Assembly: GCF_900102165.1 (NCBI RefSeq) | Contig: NZ_FNBD01000014.1 | Location: 1 to 64,000 of the forward strand | DNA: 64,000 nt | Direction: 5' to 3' | Source: Cellulophaga baltica | GTDB taxonomy: Bacteria; Bacteroidota; Bacteroidia; Flavobacteriales; Flavobacteriaceae | Shown here: positions 61,975-64,000 of the stretch, piece after piece | Layout: the number at the start of each line of letters is the position of its first letter | Numbering within the stretch: position 1 is the stretch's first letter | Notes under the pieces: generated by a model | Seen by the model: only the letters and a program-made list of their open reading frames with translations | What the model was told of the DNA's origin: nothing | Database searches by the model: none | Translations under genes and position numbers: made by a program

Positions 61975-63213
61975 TTATAGTTTTGATTTTTTAAGTAAAA
62001 AATAAATTATTTGTACTGCTAGCAATAAGGCCATAGCTATAATTTGTACGTGCACTACGACTTCTAAGGTGTCATGATAAAATACGACTAATGCTATTTG
62101 TGACATACCCAGCAAGCCCGATAAAATAACCGGCACATAATGATCTAATGACAAGAAATAGTAAGCAAATATATTCCCTATGGCAAATAATGATGTGGCT
62201 AAAGCGTACTGCCATAATAGACCGGCCATAGAAATATAAGCATCACCAAACATTACGGTTATAATAAACTCTGGCATAAGATAACAAGCCGTTACGATTA
62301 CTGCGGATAGTAATCCTATATAGCCTACATATTTAAATAAAATAGGAGCAGTAGGTTCACCATCTTTTTGTTTTTGTACTACGGTAGGCAGCAATAACAT
62401 AACAAACATCCACGCTACAAAATAGACTACACGGCCTATTAATGCTAAAGAGGCATAAAGGCCAGCATCAAGCGCATCAAAGTAATGCTTCACAAGAAGG
62501 ATATCACTATTGTTTATGATAATCTGAGTGAATTCATAACAAGCAGTAAGCACCATAAATTTGGTCACGCGCTTGGCATTCTCAGGTAATAATTTTGTTT
62601 TAGAACTAAAACTCAATCCTTTTAAATCAGAAGGAATTAATCCGAAGATAAAGGAAATACCAATTCCTAATGCCACTAAAAAAGAAGACTCCAAAGGCAC
62701 AAATAGTAGTAAGGCCAGCGTAATTAAGAGCCTAGTCCACATTTCTGTTTGGTAGGTGATAGATAGATTTTTAAAATCTTGATTTCCTTGATAATTTCCT
62801 CTATTGACACTCATAAAAAAATACAAAGGCACGCCAATACCAAAGAGAATAAACATCCAATGGCTTTTAGTATGAAATAATTCTTGTAAATTTTTAGAGA
62901 ATAGGATAATTAAAATTCCGGCTATGATACCAAAAATGGTCGCATGTTTGTAACTCCTGTTTTTAAAACTAGACCATTGGTCTCCCGAAAAAAGGACTGC
63001 AAATTTGGCTGTAGCCAACTGAAATGTCATTCCAACAAAAGAGAGTACTAGTAATAAAGTAATTAATAAAGCAGCTTCTGCAAATGCAGCAGGGCCTAAT
63101 AAACGTCCTAATAGTAAGTTGTATATATAATTGCCACCATTCACTAACAAAACACTACCCATGAACAATTGTTCGGGCGTAATTTTTTTAAGCAAAAGTT
63201 TAATAGTTAACAT
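61975..63213 (-). CDS. Polysaccharide flippase (Wzx/PST/PelG-like, MOP superfamily)
   Basis: The 412-residue protein has about 12 membrane helices and the MOP-superfamily feel of N-terminal NGGNYIYNLLLGRLLGPAAF followed by ALLITLLLVLSFVGMTFQLA. It would move lipid-linked or growing glycan across the inner membrane. It lies upstream of the GT4 gene on the same strand and is divergent from the TPR gene. No Wzy-like polymerase is seen within the window. Confidence 0.85.
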   Translation of the reverse strand: MLTIKLLLKKITPEQLFMGSVLLVNGGNYIYNLLLGRLLGPAAFAEAALLITLLLVLSFVGMTFQLATAKFAVLFSGDQWSSFKNRSYKHATIFGIIAGILIILFSKNLQELFHTKSHWMFILFGIGVPLYFFMSVNRGNYQGNQDFKNLSITYQTEMWTRLLITLALLLFVPLESSFLVALGIGISFIFGLIPSDLKGLSFSSKTKLLPENAKRVTKFMVLTACYEFTQIIINNSDILLVKHYFDALDAGLYASLALIGRVVYFVAWMFVMLLLPTVVQKQKDGEPTAPILFKYVGYIGLLSAVIVTACYLMPEFIITVMFGDAYISMAGLLWQYALATSLFAIGNIFAYYFLSLDHYVPVILSGLLGMSQIALVVFYHDTLEVVVHVQIIAMALLLAVQIIYFLLKKSKL

Positions 63214-63558
63214 GCTGATTGGTTAATTGGTTTGGTTATTGTACTTCTTTTAATAGTACATATCTATAACGTTAAAACTTTATATTATTGTAAGATAATT
63301 CTTATAATTTGTATTTTATTTAAAAAGTATAAAATCATTATCCTTCATTTATTTTACCAAATGTCTTGCAATTAGCATTCTTTTTTGCCTAGGCTTCGGT
63401 CAATGACCTATTGTAATAGATGAGTAGACAAATGCATACTTCCAAAACAACTGTGGAGACCATAGCTTTACCATAGCTAGAAATAATACTAATGAATGCT
63501 AATATTTTCGATAAAATACCGTTATTTAAAATGTAGTAAAAAACGTACAAACTAATCC
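63214..63558. other. 345-bp divergent intergenic region, nothing definite
   Basis: This very AT-rich gap separates the divergent flippase and TPR genes and must hold both promoters. No exact TAnnTTTG, CRP/FNR-like palindrome, small ORF or stable hairpin was recognised. Confidence 0.4.
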
Positions 63559-64000
63559 ATGCGAAAGTTCATCCTATTTATATACCTATTTTCAGCGCAC
63601 CTAATTTGGGCGCAAGAAGACACTATTACTCAAGGGTTTCAATTATTAGAGACCGGAAAGTTTGAAGAAGCAGAAACATTCTTCAAATCGTATCTAGAAA
63701 GCAACCCGGATAATAAAACGGCCAAGCTTTGTTATGGTAGAGCAGTGGGGCTTAGTGGTGAGCCCAAACTGGCCAACACTATTTTTAAAGAATTATTAGA
63801 AGAATATCCTGGCGATTTTGAAATTCAGATCAACTATAACGAGTCTTTTCTTTGGGATCGTGAGTTCGTAGCGGCCAAACCGCTGTACAAAAAACTGGTA
63901 GCAGAAAATCCAGATAATTTTGGAGCTGTACTTGGGTATGCCAATACCTTATCTAATCTTAAAGAATATCCTCAGGCTTTAGAGATGGTAAACAGAGCCA
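63559..64000 (+). CDS. Secreted TPR protein, 5' part only (runs off the window)
   Basis: The first 147 codons begin with a signal peptide (MRKFILFIYLFSAHLIWAQE) and continue as tetratricopeptide repeats (GFQLLETGKFEEAETFFKSY, LANTIFKELLEEYPGDFEIQ, and a third with GYANTLSNLKEYPQALEMV). The frame is open to the end of the window. Export and TPR structure next to a flippase and glycosyltransferase suggest the periplasmic part of an outer-membrane polysaccharide exporter of the PelB/PgaA style; a C-terminal beta-barrel would be needed to confirm. Confidence 0.8.
   Translation, partial: MRKFILFIYLFSAHLIWAQEDTITQGFQLLETGKFEEAETFFKSYLESNPDNKTAKLCYGRAVGLSGEPKLANTIFKELLEEYPGDFEIQINYNESFLWDREFVAAKPLYKKLVAENPDNFGAVLGYANTLSNLKEYPQALEMVNRA

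Noticed and set aside
52993-64000. Classical Pel operon
   Set aside because: GT4, flippase, hydrolase and TPR genes are suggestive, but PelC/D/E-like genes are not seen and the GT-C and receiver-GT2 genes have no Pel counterpart.
1-64000. Insertion sequences or integrase genes
   Set aside because: No transposase, recombinase or flanking inverted/direct repeats of IS type were found; only the tRNA scar at 322-343 hints at mobility.

Overview
The window looks like the chromosome of an AT-rich marine member of the Bacteroidota, most likely Flavobacteriaceae; genus cannot be settled from sequence reading alone. Reasons: promoters of the TAnnTTTG type, almost no Shine-Dalgarno sequences, flavobacterial-style secreted proteins and lipoproteins, and a P450 cassette like the one marine flavobacteria use on methylated algal sugars.

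Layout. 1-843: tail of a truncated gene, then the 3' end of a tRNA (probably tRNA-Pro) followed by a terminator, which looks like the right-hand attachment scar of an integrated element. 846-3577: secreted and lipoprotein genes and an ankyrin protein. 3634-6851: oxidative-stress island (periplasmic catalase, divergent OxyR with its Cys pair, a peroxiredoxin-like protein). 7059-12533: LysR regulator divergent from two small genes and dabB-dabA, an energy-coupled inorganic carbon pump. 12717-14598: MarC, an M23 peptidase lipoprotein, a small secreted protein. 14595-20288: esterase, zinc alcohol dehydrogenase, ferredoxin reductase, ferredoxin and cytochrome P450 with a divergent AraC regulator.

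20286-52913 is the most striking part. It holds six tandem-domain universal stress proteins, MscS channel, ATP-cone/nuclease-like protein, MBL/beta-CASP RNase-like protein, 2-hydroxyacid dehydrogenase, thioredoxin, cardiolipin synthase, patatin, Ca-type P-ATPase, PfkB, a divergent sigma-like protein, AarF kinase (with an apparent frameshift), MgtC/DUF4010 protein, Pta-AckA, a PNPOx-like flavoprotein and CbpA-CbpM. In the middle sit a histidine kinase with a canonical LOV (blue-light, flavin-Cys) domain and its overlapping partner, a receiver-CRP/FNR fusion. Nine 12-bp palindromes of the form TGAY-N4-RTCA serve eleven gene starts, and in ten of the eleven the palindrome is followed by exactly 23 bp and then a TAnnTTTG-like -7 box (24 bp in the eleventh). 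That fixed geometry is what a CRP/FNR-type activator centred near -41.5 would leave, so I infer a local light/redox/energy-stress regulon resembling in content the mycobacterial DosR dormancy regulon.

52993-64000 (continuing beyond the window) appears to be an exopolysaccharide cluster: a receiver domain fused to a polyprenyl-phosphate sugar transferase, a large GT-C-like membrane protein, an Ig-like lipoprotein, a membrane-anchored GH5-like hydrolase, a GT4 transferase, a flippase and a TPR protein. Three tandem terminator-like repeats lie at 60378-60622. No rRNA, complete tRNA, transposase, integrase or CRISPR array was seen.
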